64,000 bases of DNA from Actinomycetota bacterium (GTDB lineage: Bacteria > Actinomycetota > Thermoleophilia > Gaiellales > Gaiellaceae). The stretch is from NCBI GenBank assembly GCA_003139545.1, contig PLJC01000026.1:1-64000 (forward strand), written 5' to 3'. The notes under the pieces were generated by a model. The model was not told the DNA's origin, ran no database searches, and saw nothing but the letters and a program-made list of their open reading frames with translations. Shown here piece after piece: positions 17,441-25,177 of the stretch (position 1 is the stretch's first letter; the number at the start of each line of letters is the position of its first letter). The position numbers and the translations under genes were made by a program.

Positions 17441-18612
17441 GCTCCGCCTCCGGCGACGCGCAGGCCGGACGCCGACTGCTGCGGCGGCGAGGGCGGCGCG
17501 CTGAGCTCGAGTGCGGCCATGACGCCGCGGACGTCCATCCCGGAGCGCTCGAGGATGCCCGCGAGGATGTCGCGCCGGTTCGTGTGTGCGAACGCGTCCT
17601 CGGCGTTGACGACGCGCCGGAGGGTGAGATCGGCGAGCGCCTGCTCCATCGTCTGCATCCCGCGCGCGGTGTTGGTCTGCATGATCGAGTAGACCTGTTC
17701 GATCTTCGCCTGGCGGATGAGGTTCCGGACGGCGTCGTCGGGAAGCAGGATCTCGAGCGCCGCGACGCGTCCCTGACCGTCGGCGGTCGGCAGCAGCGTC
17801 TGCGTGACGATGCCCTGCAGCGAGTTCGCGATCATGATCCGGACCTGCTCCTGCTGCTCCGCCGGGAAGACGTCGATGATCCGGTCGACCGTCGACGACG
17901 CGCTCTGCGTGTGCAGCGTCGCGAACACGAGGTGACCGGTCTCGGCTGCCGTGAGCGCGGTGGAGATCGTCTCCATGTCGCGCATCTCGCCGACGAGGAT
18001 GATGTCCGGGTCCTGGCGCAGCGCAGCCTTGAGCGCGTCGCCGAAGCTGAGTGCGTCCGGCCCGATCTCGCGCTGGTTGACGATGCAGCGCTTGTGCCGG
18101 TGCACGAACTCGATCGGGTCCTCGATGGTGAGGATGTGCTCCGAGCGATTGCGGTTGATCTCGTCGAGAATCGCTGCGAGCGTCGTCGACTTACCGGAAC
18201 CCGTCGGACCGGTGACGAGAACGATCCCGCGCGGCTTCTCCGCGAAGGTGTGCAGGATGCCCGGGAGCCCGAGCTCTTCCAGCGCCTTGATCTCCTGCGG
18301 GATGAGCCGGAAGGCCGCACCGACCGACTCGCGCTGGTAGTAGACGTTGACGCGGAAGCGCGCGACGCCGGGGAGCGCGTAGGCGAAGTCGAGCTGGCGC
18401 TTCTGCTCGAAGATCTTCTGCTGCTCGCTCGACAGGATCCTGTACATGAGCGAGCGCGTGTCGTCCTGCGTGAGCGGGTCGAAGCCCTCCGCGCGCAGGA
18501 TCTCCCCGCGGATGCGGAAGACGGGTGGGCTGTCGGTCGTGACGTGCAAGTCCGACGCGTTCAGCCCCACCATCTGCTCGAGCAGATCGTCGATGGAGGT
18601 GAGTTGCGGCAT
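17437..18612 (-). CDS. pilT: Type IV pilus retraction ATPase PilT (first copy)
   Basis: PilT is the hexameric motor that depolymerises pili. The 391-residue protein has the PAS-like N-terminal domain, Walker A GPTGSGKSTT near residue 136, Asp box (TIEDPIEFVH), Walker B (DIILVGEMRDMETI), the His box (GHLVFATLHT) and a C-terminal tail in place of a strict AIRNLIRE motif (AVRNLIRQAKIEQ). It heads the pilT-pilM-pilN-pilO-pilP-like chain. A sigma-28-like element lies 12 bases before ATG 18610-18612. A second PilT is at 30017. Confidence 0.95.
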   Translation of the reverse strand: MPQLTSIDDLLEQMVGLNASDLHVTTDSPPVFRIRGEILRAEGFDPLTQDDTRSLMYRILSSEQQKIFEQKRQLDFAYALPGVARFRVNVYYQRESVGAAFRLIPQEIKALEELGLPGILHTFAEKPRGIVLVTGPTGSGKSTTLAAILDEINRNRSEHILTIEDPIEFVHRHKRCIVNQREIGPDALSFGDALKAALRQDPDIILVGEMRDMETISTALTAAETGHLVFATLHTQSASSTVDRIIDVFPAEQQEQVRIMIANSLQGIVTQTLLPTADGQGRVAALEILLPDDAVRNLIRQAKIEQVYSIMQTNTARGMQTMEQALADLTLRRVVNAEDAFAHTNRRDILAGILERSGMDVRGVMAALELSAPPSPPQQSASGLRVAGGGA

Positions 18613-18624
18613 CTCTCGCCGGGG

Positions 18625-18652
18625 CTATCGGCACGGCGCTGGGACGGCTTGA
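18625..18652 (-). promoter_or_regulatory. Sigma-28-like promoter of pilT-pilMNO operon (TCAAG-N15-GCCGATAG)
   Basis: Minus-strand TCAAG (18648-18652), a 15-base spacer, GCCGATAG (18625-18632), then 12 bases to the ATG. It has the same -35, spacing and -10 as the pilC element. Confidence 0.7.
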
Positions 18653-18702
18653 GCAGTCATGCGTTCACCCACGGTGGGTGAGGCGAATCCCCCGAATGGG
18701 GC

Positions 18703-18731
18703 TAACAGGCGTTGAGTGACCCGGCCGATAG
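18703..18731 (+). promoter_or_regulatory. Sigma-28-like promoter of major pilin (TAACA-N16-GCCGATAG)
   Basis: TAACA (18703-18707), 16-base spacer, GCCGATAG (18724-18731). Unlike the other sites it is followed by a 46-base leader with a good AAGGAG ribosome site before ATG 18778. The palindrome CACCCACGGTGGGTG at about 18666-18680 lies just upstream and may be an operator. Confidence 0.65.
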
Positions 18732-18777
18732 AGACCGAGCCATCCGCCATCGACCCTGCTCGGAAGGAGTCTCCAGA

Positions 18778-19257
18778 ATGATCAGCAAGATTCAGACGCG
18801 CCTGGCTCGTGAGGAAAGCGGTTTCACCCTCATCGAGCTCCTGGTCGTCATCGTCATCCTCGGCATCCTGGTTGCGATCGCGGTGCCGTCGTACCTCAGC
18901 TTCCGCGGCAACGCGCAGGATGCGGCAGCGCAGTCGAACGTTCGCTCGGCGATCCCGGCCGCTGAGGCCTGGTATCAGGACACCGCCGGCGGCAACAGCA
19001 CCTACACCGCCCTCAACAACGCCAACCTCGCCAAGGAAGCCCCCGGCGTCTCCCCCAAGGTGAACGTCAAGGTCCTGGGCAGCGGCGCGGCGTACTGCCT
19101 CTCCGATGACGAGGCTGTCGGTCACGGCGCCTACTACGTCGGCGGCGACAGCACCAAGATCACCCAGAGCTCCCCGGCCGCGGCAGTCGCGACCGTCACC
19201 AAGGTCAACGGCACGTCCGCCACGGGTGGCGCGGACGCCTGCAACGCTCTGTCGTAA
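18778..19257 (+). CDS. pilA: Major type IVa pilin
   Basis: A 159-residue prepilin. The leader REESG precedes the cleavage site FTLIELLVVIVILGILVAIAVPSYL, with Glu5 of the mature protein. The C-terminal domain has two cysteines (AYCLSDD and ADACNALS) that could form the D-region disulfide. It is the only pilin here with a full 5' leader and a canonical ribosome site, and it has a strong terminator, which fits a highly expressed single gene. GTG codons further upstream lie in the promoter and are rejected. Confidence 0.95.
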   Translation: MISKIQTRLAREESGFTLIELLVVIVILGILVAIAVPSYLSFRGNAQDAAAQSNVRSAIPAAEAWYQDTAGGNSTYTALNNANLAKEAPGVSPKVNVKVLGSGAAYCLSDDEAVGHGAYYVGGDSTKITQSSPAAAVATVTKVNGTSATGGADACNALS

Positions 19258-19280
19258 GCGACAGAACCTGCTTGAAGTGC

Positions 19281-19308
19281 GAGAGGGCGCCGGAGACGGC
19301 GCCCTCTC
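19281..19308 (+). terminator. Rho-independent-type terminator after pilA
   Basis: GAGAGGGCGCC (19281-19291), six-base loop, GGCGCCCTCTC (19298-19308): a perfect 11-bp stem, followed by TCGTTTCGG rather than a clean U-tract. It insulates pilA from the next pilin-like gene. Confidence 0.8.
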
Positions 19309-19335
19309 TCGTTTCGGCCCTCACCCAATTGGGGC

Positions 19336-19363
19336 TATGCCCGTTCGGGTGAGCCGTCGATAC
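19336..19363 (+). promoter_or_regulatory. Sigma-28-like promoter of pilin-like gene 2 (TATGC-N15-GTCGATAC)
   Basis: TATGC (19336-19340), 15 bases, GTCGATAC (19356-19363), then 8 bases to ATG 19372. The -35 is weak; the -10 and spacing match the others. TCACCCA at 19321-19327 resembles half of the palindrome before pilA. Confidence 0.5.
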
Positions 19364-19371
19364 GGCGAGCG

Positions 19372-19806
19372 ATGCAGCACGGCCTCTCCATCCGGATCGT
19401 CGCCCTCGCGATCCTCCTCCTCAGCATCGGGTTGGGCGCGACGTCGTACCTGAACGCGCAGGGCCGGGCACAGGACAAGACGGCGCTCGACCGCGTGCGC
19501 TCCGCGGTGCTGGCCACCGAGGCGTGGTACCAGGACCCGTATGGCGGCCACGGCTCGTTCAGGCAGTTGAGCTCAGCCGGGCTCGTGCAGGAGGCGCCGG
19601 CCGTCTCCACGAAGGTCGGGGTCACCCTCCTGGCCGGAGGCCGCGCGTACTGCCTCCACGACGTCGAGGCTCGCGGGCACTCGGCCTACTACGTCGGGGG
19701 CGCCACCCGCCTCCTGACTCACCTCGCCGGGGCGACGCCGTATCAGGTGACGCTCGTGCACTCGACGGACGCCGACGCGGCCGCCGTCTGCTCTTCGATC
19801 TCATAG
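19372..19806 (+). CDS. PilA-like protein lacking the prepilin cleavage motif
   Basis: A 144-residue paralogue of the major pilin: TEAWYQDPYGGHGSF, LVQEAPAVSTKVGVTLL, YCLHDVEARGHSAYYVGG match PilA segments in order, including both cysteines. The N-terminus is MQHGLSIRIVALAILLLSIGL: hydrophobic, but with no Gly|Phe site and no Glu5. It therefore cannot be processed like a normal pilin and may remain membrane-anchored, for example as a pilin-interacting or regulatory protein. Degeneration is the alternative, although the frame is intact. Confidence 0.8.
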   Translation: MQHGLSIRIVALAILLLSIGLGATSYLNAQGRAQDKTALDRVRSAVLATEAWYQDPYGGHGSFRQLSSAGLVQEAPAVSTKVGVTLLAGGRAYCLHDVEARGHSAYYVGGATRLLTHLAGATPYQVTLVHSTDADAAAVCSSIS

Positions 19807-19832
19807 GAACCCGGTCATCCCTCGAACGAGGG

Positions 19833-19860
19833 TCACCCACGGCGGCTAGCCCGTCGATAC
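19833..19860 (+). promoter_or_regulatory. Sigma-28-like promoter of pilin gene 3 (TCACC-N15-GTCGATAC)
   Basis: TCACC (19833-19837), 15 bases, GTCGATAC (19853-19860), then GCCGAGTG and ATG 19869. The -10 and following bases closely match those before pilin-like gene 2 (GTCGATAC-GGCGAGCG-ATG). Confidence 0.55.
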
Positions 19861-19868
19861 GCCGAGTG

Positions 19869-20408
19869 ATGCTTCGCGCACTCATCAAAAGGCTCGCACG
19901 CGAAGAGAGCGGCATGACGCTGATCGAGCTGCTCGTCGTGAGCGCGATCCTCGGCATCCTGACCTCGGTCGCGACGCCGTCGTATCTCGGGTTCCGCGAC
20001 AATGCGAACAAGACGGCCGCGTCCGCGAACGTGTACGCGATCGTCCCCGACGTCGAGTGGTACGCATTCGACAACTACGCGGGGTCGCCCGCCTCCCGTG
20101 ACCCGGACTACAACGGCAGCGACGCCGCCTACACCGGCACGAATGCCGATACGGGCTACTCGGACATCAACGCGAGTCACGACTTCATGTCCATCCTGCA
20201 GTCGAAGTACGACCCCTCCGTCGCCTCGAGCAAGTACACGTGGGATCCAGCAGGATGGTCGCCGGCGGCCGGCTTGACCAACGCCACCGACTACTGCGTC
20301 TACACGACCGTCGGCCAGTGGTACGGGGCCAAGCACGGGCCTGCCGGAGCGATCACCACCGGCAAGACGATGAACCTCGGCGCCAACGGCGACTGCTACG
20401 CGTCCTAG
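19869..20408 (+). CDS. Type IV pilin-like protein (179 aa)
   Basis: It has a canonical prepilin N-terminus, REESG|MTLIELLVVSAILGIL, with Met instead of Phe at mature position 1 and Glu5 present. The C-terminal domain is rich in Tyr, Asp, Asn and Ser and carries two cysteines (DYCVYTT, GDCYAS). It differs from PilA in the globular part, so it may be an alternative or minor subunit. It is expressed from its own near-leaderless promoter. Confidence 0.9.
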   Translation: MLRALIKRLAREESGMTLIELLVVSAILGILTSVATPSYLGFRDNANKTAASANVYAIVPDVEWYAFDNYAGSPASRDPDYNGSDAAYTGTNADTGYSDINASHDFMSILQSKYDPSVASSKYTWDPAGWSPAAGLTNATDYCVYTTVGQWYGAKHGPAGAITTGKTMNLGANGDCYAS

Positions 20409-20575
20409 GAAGGCCCGACGCGATAGTGGCTGTGTCGCAGATGGTGCGCTGGATCGGCGCGCTGCTGCGTCCTCGGCCGCGCCCGTAGCCTCCGGCTACG
20501 AACGCGACCTGCGTCCTTGCATCGCATCCGCCCAGCGCATCCCTGCGACGAGCACCATCCCGCCGGGCCTTCCTA
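20407..20575. repeat. Large imperfect palindrome (about 80-base arms)
   Basis: The left arm starts AGGAAGGCCCG at the end of the pilin gene and the right arm ends CGGGCCTTCCT. In between, GTCGCAG, GATG-GTGCGCTGG, CTGCGTCC and GTAGCC pair in order with their complements, closing on a CGTAGCC-TCC-GGCTACG hairpin at the centre. It could be a strong terminator, a structured RNA, or a miniature mobile element. Confidence 0.7.
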
Positions 20576-20598
20576 CGCGTCTTAACGCCTTTCGCCCG

Positions 20599-20626
20599 TA
20601 AAGCGGTTACCCGCGCGTGCCGATAG
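20599..20626 (+). promoter_or_regulatory. Sigma-28-like promoter (TAAAG-N15-GCCGATAG), best match in the window
   Basis: TAAAG (20599-20603), 15 bases, GCCGATAG (20619-20626), then 7 bases to GTG 20634 or 13 to ATG 20640. Both elements match the FliA/WhiG-class consensus. It drives the 20634-22675 operon. Confidence 0.78.
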
Positions 20627-20633
20627 GAACAGC

Positions 20634-21254
20634 GTGGACATGACCGTCAGCCGCCCCATCAAGATCTTCGCGCTCGTCGCGGTCATCGCCGCGGCCGGAG
20701 GCGCGTCGATGCTCGCGCTCAAGCCCAAGCAGGCGGCCGCGCCTCCTGTCGTCGTCAGCAAGCCGGCCGCGCCCACCACCCCGGTCGCAACGGCGCCTCA
20801 TAAGACGTCGACGACCGCTGCCACGGTGAAGCCCGCGGCGCCCGCCCACCGGCCGGCGAAGCAGCCGGCGAAGCAAGCCCCCAAGGCGCCTGCCGTTGCG
20901 AAGAACGGGCTGCCGACCGTGATCGACGAGGCGTTCCGGTCCCATCGCATCGTCGTCGTCTCCGTCTTCGATCCCCAGTCCGCGACCGACGCGATCTCGT
21001 ACGCCGAGGCCAAGGCGGGCGCGTCCGACGCGCGCGTCGGCTTCGTCGGGATCAGCCTCCTCGACAGCCCCCTCTCGGCAGCGCTGACGTCCGCCATGCC
21101 CGGCGGTGGGCTCCTGCCGGCGCCGGGCATCCTGATCTACCGGCGACCGGGGACCCTTGTCCAGCGGATCGACGGCTTCACCGACCGCGACGTCGTCGCC
21201 CAGGCGGCGGCAGCGTCGGTGACTGCACCGCCGTTCACCGGAACCGGCGCGTGA
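20634..21254 (+). CDS. Membrane-anchored thioredoxin-fold-like protein of the pilus locus
   Basis: About 204-206 residues (GTG 20634 or ATG 20640). One transmembrane helix (residues 10-28), a Pro/Ala/Lys/Thr spacer, then a domain beginning LPTVIDEAFRSHRIVVVSVFD and continuing VGFVGISLLDSPL, PAPGILIYRRPGTLVQRIDGF. The strand-helix order and the cis-Pro-like 'PAPG' resemble thioredoxin folds, but there is no CxxC, so a redox role is unlikely. Its sigma-28-like promoter ties it to pilus biogenesis. It overlaps the next gene by four bases. Confidence 0.7.
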   Translation: MDMTVSRPIKIFALVAVIAAAGGASMLALKPKQAAAPPVVVSKPAAPTTPVATAPHKTSTTAATVKPAAPAHRPAKQPAKQAPKAPAVAKNGLPTVIDEAFRSHRIVVVSVFDPQSATDAISYAEAKAGASDARVGFVGISLLDSPLSAALTSAMPGGGLLPAPGILIYRRPGTLVQRIDGFTDRDVVAQAAAASVTAPPFTGTGA

Positions 21255-21508
21255 GCCTCCTCCGCCAGCACCCCGCCGCCCGGGAGCTCTTCCTGCGGCA
21301 CGCGAAGCGCGACGGTCGCTCCATCGCCGTCCTGCGCGCGGTCGACTACGGCGACTCGTGCGTCGTCGAGACCGAGGTCTACCCCCCGCAGGGCAACCCC
21401 GTCCAGCCGGGGCCGTACACATTCGCCGACGCCCACCAGGCGACGGCATTCGTCACCGAAGCGGTCGAGTCGCTGATGTATCTCGGCTGCGACGTCTACG
21501 CCGAGTAG
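21251..21508 (+). CDS. Small hypothetical protein (85 aa)
   Basis: GTG 21251 overlaps the previous stop. The product is a soluble alpha/beta protein with YGDSCVVETEVYPPQGNPVQ and FADAHQATAFVTEAVESL. No family is recognised. Operon position between a pilus-locus membrane protein and a glycosyltransferase suggests an accessory role. Confidence 0.65.
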   Translation: MSLLRQHPAARELFLRHAKRDGRSIAVLRAVDYGDSCVVETEVYPPQGNPVQPGPYTFADAHQATAFVTEAVESLMYLGCDVYAE

Positions 21509-21511
21509 GCC

Positions 21512-22675
21512 ATGACAGGCGTTGCTCGTCCACGCGGTCTCGTGGGCTCGACCGCCTTGGCAGTGCTGGCCGCGATCGGCGTGAGCTGGTACCGCGGAGC
21601 GCTCGGGGACTATCCGCACGACGCCGCCGCAGCAGTCGACGCCCTTGCCGGTGGGCACGTCCTCCGCGCCCTGACCGTCCATCCGCAGCCGCTGATGGGG
21701 CCGGTCGCGATTCTCGCTCGTGCGCCGTTCGTCGCCGTCGCCCACTGGGCGGGCGCCGGCAGCCTCGCGAGCTACCGCGCCGGGGCGATTCCCTGTCTCG
21801 TCGCCGCAGGCCTGCTCGGCGTCGTCCTGCTGCGCGCGTTTCCCGCAGCCTCGAGGCGGTGGCCGATAGCCATCCTCGTCGTTCTGCTCGCGGTTGCATC
21901 GCCGGCGGCCACGAACGCCGTTTCGCTCGGCCATCCGGAGGAGGTCCTCTGCGCCGCGCTGAGCGTTCTGGCGGTCGTCGCGGCGATGCGCAGCCGATTC
22001 GTCGCCGCTGCGGTGCTGCTCGGGTTGGCCCTCGCAACGAAGCAGTGGGCCGTCATCGCGCTGCCTCCGACGGCACTCGCGGTCGGACGGCCGTACAGAT
22101 GGCGCGTCGTGGGAGCCGCGGCCGGCCTGGCGACGCTTCTGACCCTGCCGCAGCTGCTCGCCGACCCGGGCGGCTTCGCATCGATGTCGCAGCACGCGGC
22201 CACGGCGACGAACGACACCTTCGTGCAGAGCTGGTGGTATCTCCTCGGCCACACCCTTCCGGGCTGGCTCGCCCGGTCGACGCATCCGGCGATCGTGCTG
22301 GCGGCCTTCCCGCTCACGGCCATCGCCTACCGGCGCGGACTTCGAGCTGAAGACGCGTTGCCGCTGCTCGCGTTGCTGTTCCTCGTCCGATGCGTCTTCG
22401 ACCCGGTGGACAACTACTACTACCACCTGCCGTTGCTGATGGCGCTGCTCGCCTGGGACGTGAAGATGCAGCGCCGCCTTCCCTTCTCGGCGCTCGCCGC
22501 CTCGGTCTCCCTGATCGTGACGAACAGCTTCCTCGTGGGGACGGCCGCGAGCGCGTTCTATCTCGTGTGGACGGCTGCCCTGGCCGTCTATCTGGTGGCG
22601 GTGCTCCGGCGACTCACGGTCGCCGACTCCCGGGCCGTTGGGCAAGCGCCCTACGCGCTCGGGCAAGCAGCGTAA
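21512..22675 (+). CDS. Multi-span membrane glycosyltransferase-like protein (GT87/DUF2029 type)
   Basis: A 387-residue protein with about 9-10 hydrophobic spans. An early extracellular-loop acidic motif (GALGDYPHDAAAAVDAL), SLGHPEEVL, and ALATKQWAVIALPP are reminiscent of polyprenyl-phosphate-dependent mannosyltransferases of the GT-C fold. Family assignment is tentative. In a pilus operon it could glycosylate pilins. The end is 3 bases from the convergent pilB. Confidence 0.6.
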   Translation: MTGVARPRGLVGSTALAVLAAIGVSWYRGALGDYPHDAAAAVDALAGGHVLRALTVHPQPLMGPVAILARAPFVAVAHWAGAGSLASYRAGAIPCLVAAGLLGVVLLRAFPAASRRWPIAILVVLLAVASPAATNAVSLGHPEEVLCAALSVLAVVAAMRSRFVAAAVLLGLALATKQWAVIALPPTALAVGRPYRWRVVGAAAGLATLLTLPQLLADPGGFASMSQHAATATNDTFVQSWWYLLGHTLPGWLARSTHPAIVLAAFPLTAIAYRRGLRAEDALPLLALLFLVRCVFDPVDNYYYHLPLLMALLAWDVKMQRRLPFSALAASVSLIVTNSFLVGTAASAFYLVWTAALAVYLVAVLRRLTVADSRAVGQAPYALGQAA

Positions 22676-22678
22676 GTC

Positions 22679-24478
22679 TCAGACCGAGACGCGGGCGAGC
22701 TCTTCGACCGAGGTCAGCCCGGCGGCGACCTTGGCGAGACCGTCGTCCCAGATCGTCCGCATGCCGGTCGCGAGCGCCGCGCGCTCGATCTCCTCGCGCT
22801 GCGCCTTGGAAGCGGCGAGGGACGCGAGCTCCTCGGTCATCTCGAGGAGCTGGAAGATGCCGATCCGGCCGCGGTAGCCGGTCTGGTTGCAGCGCGGGCA
22901 GCCGCGCTTGCGGTAGAAGGCCATGCCGTCGACCGAGGCGGCGACGTCCGGAGAGACGCGCGCGGCGATCAGCTCGTCGACGGACGGGCTGTACATCTCG
23001 CAGCAGTGCGTGCAGAGCTTGCGGGCGAGCCGCTGGGCGAGAACGCCGCTGACGGCCGCACCGGTGAGGAACGGCTCCACACCCATCTCGTTCAGGCGGG
23101 TGAGCGCGCTCGGGGCATCGTTCGTGTGCAGTGACGAGAGCACGAGGTGGCCTGTGAGCGCCGCCTCGATCGAGATCTTGGCGGTCTCGCCGTCGCGGAT
23201 CTCGCCCACCATCACCACGTCGGGATCGGAGCGGAGGATCGACCGCAGCGCGGCGGCGAACGTCATGCCGGCGCGGTTGTTGATCTGGACCTGGTTGACG
23301 CCGCTCATGCGGTACTCGACCGGGTCCTCGACGGTGATGATGTTGATCTCGGGACGGTTGATCTGGCTGAGGCAGGCAAAGAGGGTGGTCGACTTGCCGG
23401 CGCCGGTCGGGCCGGTGACGAGCAGCGCGCCGTTCGGGCGCGTGACGAGCCTCGAGAGCTGGTCGCGCATCTCCTCGGAGAGGCCGAGCTCGGTCAACGT
23501 CGGCGGCCGTCGCGACTTGTCGAGGAGGCGCATGACCATCTTCTCGCCCTCGACCGTCGGCAGGGTCGCCACGCGGATATCCAGCGAGCGCCCGGCGGTG
23601 GCGGCGTTGAGCGAGATGCGCCCGTCCTGCGGCTTGCGGCGCTCCGCGATGTCCATCTTCGCGAGCACCTTCAGGCGGGTGGTCACGCCGGGGATGAGCC
23701 GCTTCGGGATGCGCTGCATCTCGTTGAGCACGCCGTCGATCCGGAACCGCACGACGAGCGCGTCCTCCTGGGGCTCGAAATGGACGTCAGAGGCGCCGTC
23801 CTCGGCGGCCTGGAAGAGCACGGAGTTGACCAGGCGGACGAGCGGGACGTCCGAGACGCCGTCCTCGGCCTCGAGGTCGGTGTGCTCGTCCTCGGCGGCC
23901 CCGTAGTCGTCGTCGTCGTCGTCATCGGCCAGCGCGACGCGCGCGCCGAACGCCTCCGAGTTGCGGACGAGCTTCCGGACGGCTCCGAGAATGTCCTCCC
24001 GCGAGGCAACCCCGAGCTCGACCGGATGGCGGGTGCCGAGGCGGAGCTCGTCGATGCCGTGCAGGTTGGCCGGGTCGGCGACCGCGACGAGGAGCGTGTC
24101 GCCGCGGAGCCCATAGGGGATGGCGATGACGCGCTCGAGCACGTGCAGCGGGATGAGGCGCGCGGCCGCCTCGTCCACGTCCGCGAGGGCGAGGTCGACG
24201 AGGGGGAGCTGGTGGCGGGCGGCGAGGATCCGGGCGATGCCATCGCTCGAGGCGATGCCCTCCTCGACGAGCGCCTGCGCGAAGGAGCCGGTCTGTCGGG
24301 CGCGTCCGCGGACGACCGCGAGCTCGTCGGCCGGCACGAGCTGCGTGGCGGCGAGGAGGTCGGCCACGAGCTCGGCGAGCTCGTTGATCCCGTACTCGCC
24401 GCCGAGCGGCGCGCGCAGGCCGCCGCCCGTCGGCAGGACGGTGCGGAGGAAGGGGGGTTCCTGGCTCGAGTCGCTCAT
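22679..24478 (-). CDS. pilB: Type IV pilus extension ATPase PilB
   Basis: PilB powers pilus polymerisation. The 599-residue protein has a GspE-type N-terminal domain (FAQALVEEGIASSDGIARIL), an acidic Asp-rich linker near residue 185, the ATPase domain with Walker A GPTGAGKSTT near residue 355, Asp box (VEDPVEYRMSG), Walker B (DPDVVMVGEIRDGET) and His box (GHLVLSSLHTND). The tetracysteine zinc motif is CTHCC near residue 493 and CPRCNQTGYRGR near 526. It is monocistronic and convergent with the glycosyltransferase. Confidence 0.96.
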   Translation of the reverse strand: MSDSSQEPPFLRTVLPTGGGLRAPLGGEYGINELAELVADLLAATQLVPADELAVVRGRARQTGSFAQALVEEGIASSDGIARILAARHQLPLVDLALADVDEAAARLIPLHVLERVIAIPYGLRGDTLLVAVADPANLHGIDELRLGTRHPVELGVASREDILGAVRKLVRNSEAFGARVALADDDDDDDYGAAEDEHTDLEAEDGVSDVPLVRLVNSVLFQAAEDGASDVHFEPQEDALVVRFRIDGVLNEMQRIPKRLIPGVTTRLKVLAKMDIAERRKPQDGRISLNAATAGRSLDIRVATLPTVEGEKMVMRLLDKSRRPPTLTELGLSEEMRDQLSRLVTRPNGALLVTGPTGAGKSTTLFACLSQINRPEINIITVEDPVEYRMSGVNQVQINNRAGMTFAAALRSILRSDPDVVMVGEIRDGETAKISIEAALTGHLVLSSLHTNDAPSALTRLNEMGVEPFLTGAAVSGVLAQRLARKLCTHCCEMYSPSVDELIAARVSPDVAASVDGMAFYRKRGCPRCNQTGYRGRIGIFQLLEMTEELASLAASKAQREEIERAALATGMRTIWDDGLAKVAAGLTSVEELARVSV

Positions 24479-24495
24479 CCGATCCCTCGATTGAG

Positions 24496-24523
24496 GTATC
24501 GGCAGCAGGCCAGGAGGCCATTA
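24496..24523 (-). promoter_or_regulatory. Sigma-28-like promoter of pilB (TAATG-N15-GCCGATAC)
   Basis: Minus-strand TAATG (24519-24523), 15 bases, GCCGATAC (24496-24503), then 17 bases to the ATG at 24476-24478. Confidence 0.65.
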
Positions 24524-24606
24524 GGGGGTTCGGCCGGTGACGGACATCCCCCGGATGAGGGTGATCCGGCTCCCAGAGCCTAAAGCGGGGCCCTGCGGCT
24601 ACCGAA

Positions 24607-24614
24607 ATCGATAG
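24607..24614 (+). promoter_or_regulatory. Sigma-28-like -10 only (ATCGATAG) before the PilW-type gene
   Basis: ATCGATAG ends 5 bases before ATG 24620. A TAAAG exists at 24581-24585 but with a 21-base spacer, too long for this class. Either a weak variant or chance. Confidence 0.3.
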
Positions 24615-24619
24615 GAGCG

Positions 24620-25177
24620 ATGCCATCGTTCACCCTGCGCGCGCGCCTGCGGCCCCAATCGGGGTTCACCCTCGTGGAGATGCTCGTCACGATGGTCGTG
24701 ATGGGGTTCGTGATGGGCGGCCTCGCGAACATCTTCATCTCGGGCTCGCGGGCGAGCTCCGACGGGCAGGCCCGCTTGACGAGCCAGGAGAACGTCAGTG
24801 TCGCACTTACCCGGCTCGAATACGACGCCCGCTGCGCGGCGACGGCGACCCTCCTGAACAAGAGCGGCTCGAACGGCGGCGGCGTGTACCTCACCATCCC
24901 GGCCTGGTGCACGCACTCGACCGGCAACGTCACCTGGTGCGTGAGTAGCGGCAAGCTCGTGCGCTACGGCGGGGCGACGACGTGCACCGGCACCGGCGTG
25001 ACCCTCGCCTCGAGCGTGACCTCGGCGACGCCGTTCTCGTGTAACACGCCCGCGGTGACGGGCGCGCTTCCGCAGCTGGTGGCGGCGCTCAGGGTCGACT
25101 CGGGCGGGACGTCGGACGCGACCTCTGTGACCGACTACATCACCATGCACAACGACAGCACGGCGGCCTGCTCATGA
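24620..25177 (+). CDS. PilW/PulJ-type minor pilin
   Basis: A 185-residue prepilin-like protein with PQSG|FTLVEMLVTMVVMGFVMGGL; Glu5 is conserved. The globular part carries six cysteines. The 'FTLVEMLVTM' pattern and its partner downstream (PilX-type) fit the minor pilins that prime pilus assembly. It overlaps the next gene by four bases (ATGA). Confidence 0.85.
   Translation: MPSFTLRARLRPQSGFTLVEMLVTMVVMGFVMGGLANIFISGSRASSDGQARLTSQENVSVALTRLEYDARCAATATLLNKSGSNGGGVYLTIPAWCTHSTGNVTWCVSSGKLVRYGGATTCTGTGVTLASSVTSATPFSCNTPAVTGALPQLVAALRVDSGGTSDATSVTDYITMHNDSTAACS

Noticed and set aside
18661..19340. Possible cyclic-di-GMP riboswitches before pilin genes (GGGGCTAACAGG, GGGGCTATGCC)
   Set aside because: The conserved GEMM core, its tetraloop receptor and the required stem order are not present, and the space before the start codons of the downstream genes is too short. 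The repeated GCCGATAG element explains the similarity better.
24581..24614. A ninth full sigma-28-like promoter before the PilW-type gene
   Set aside because: TAAAG and ATCGATAG are present but 21 bases apart, outside the range of the other eight; listed only as a weak -10 match.
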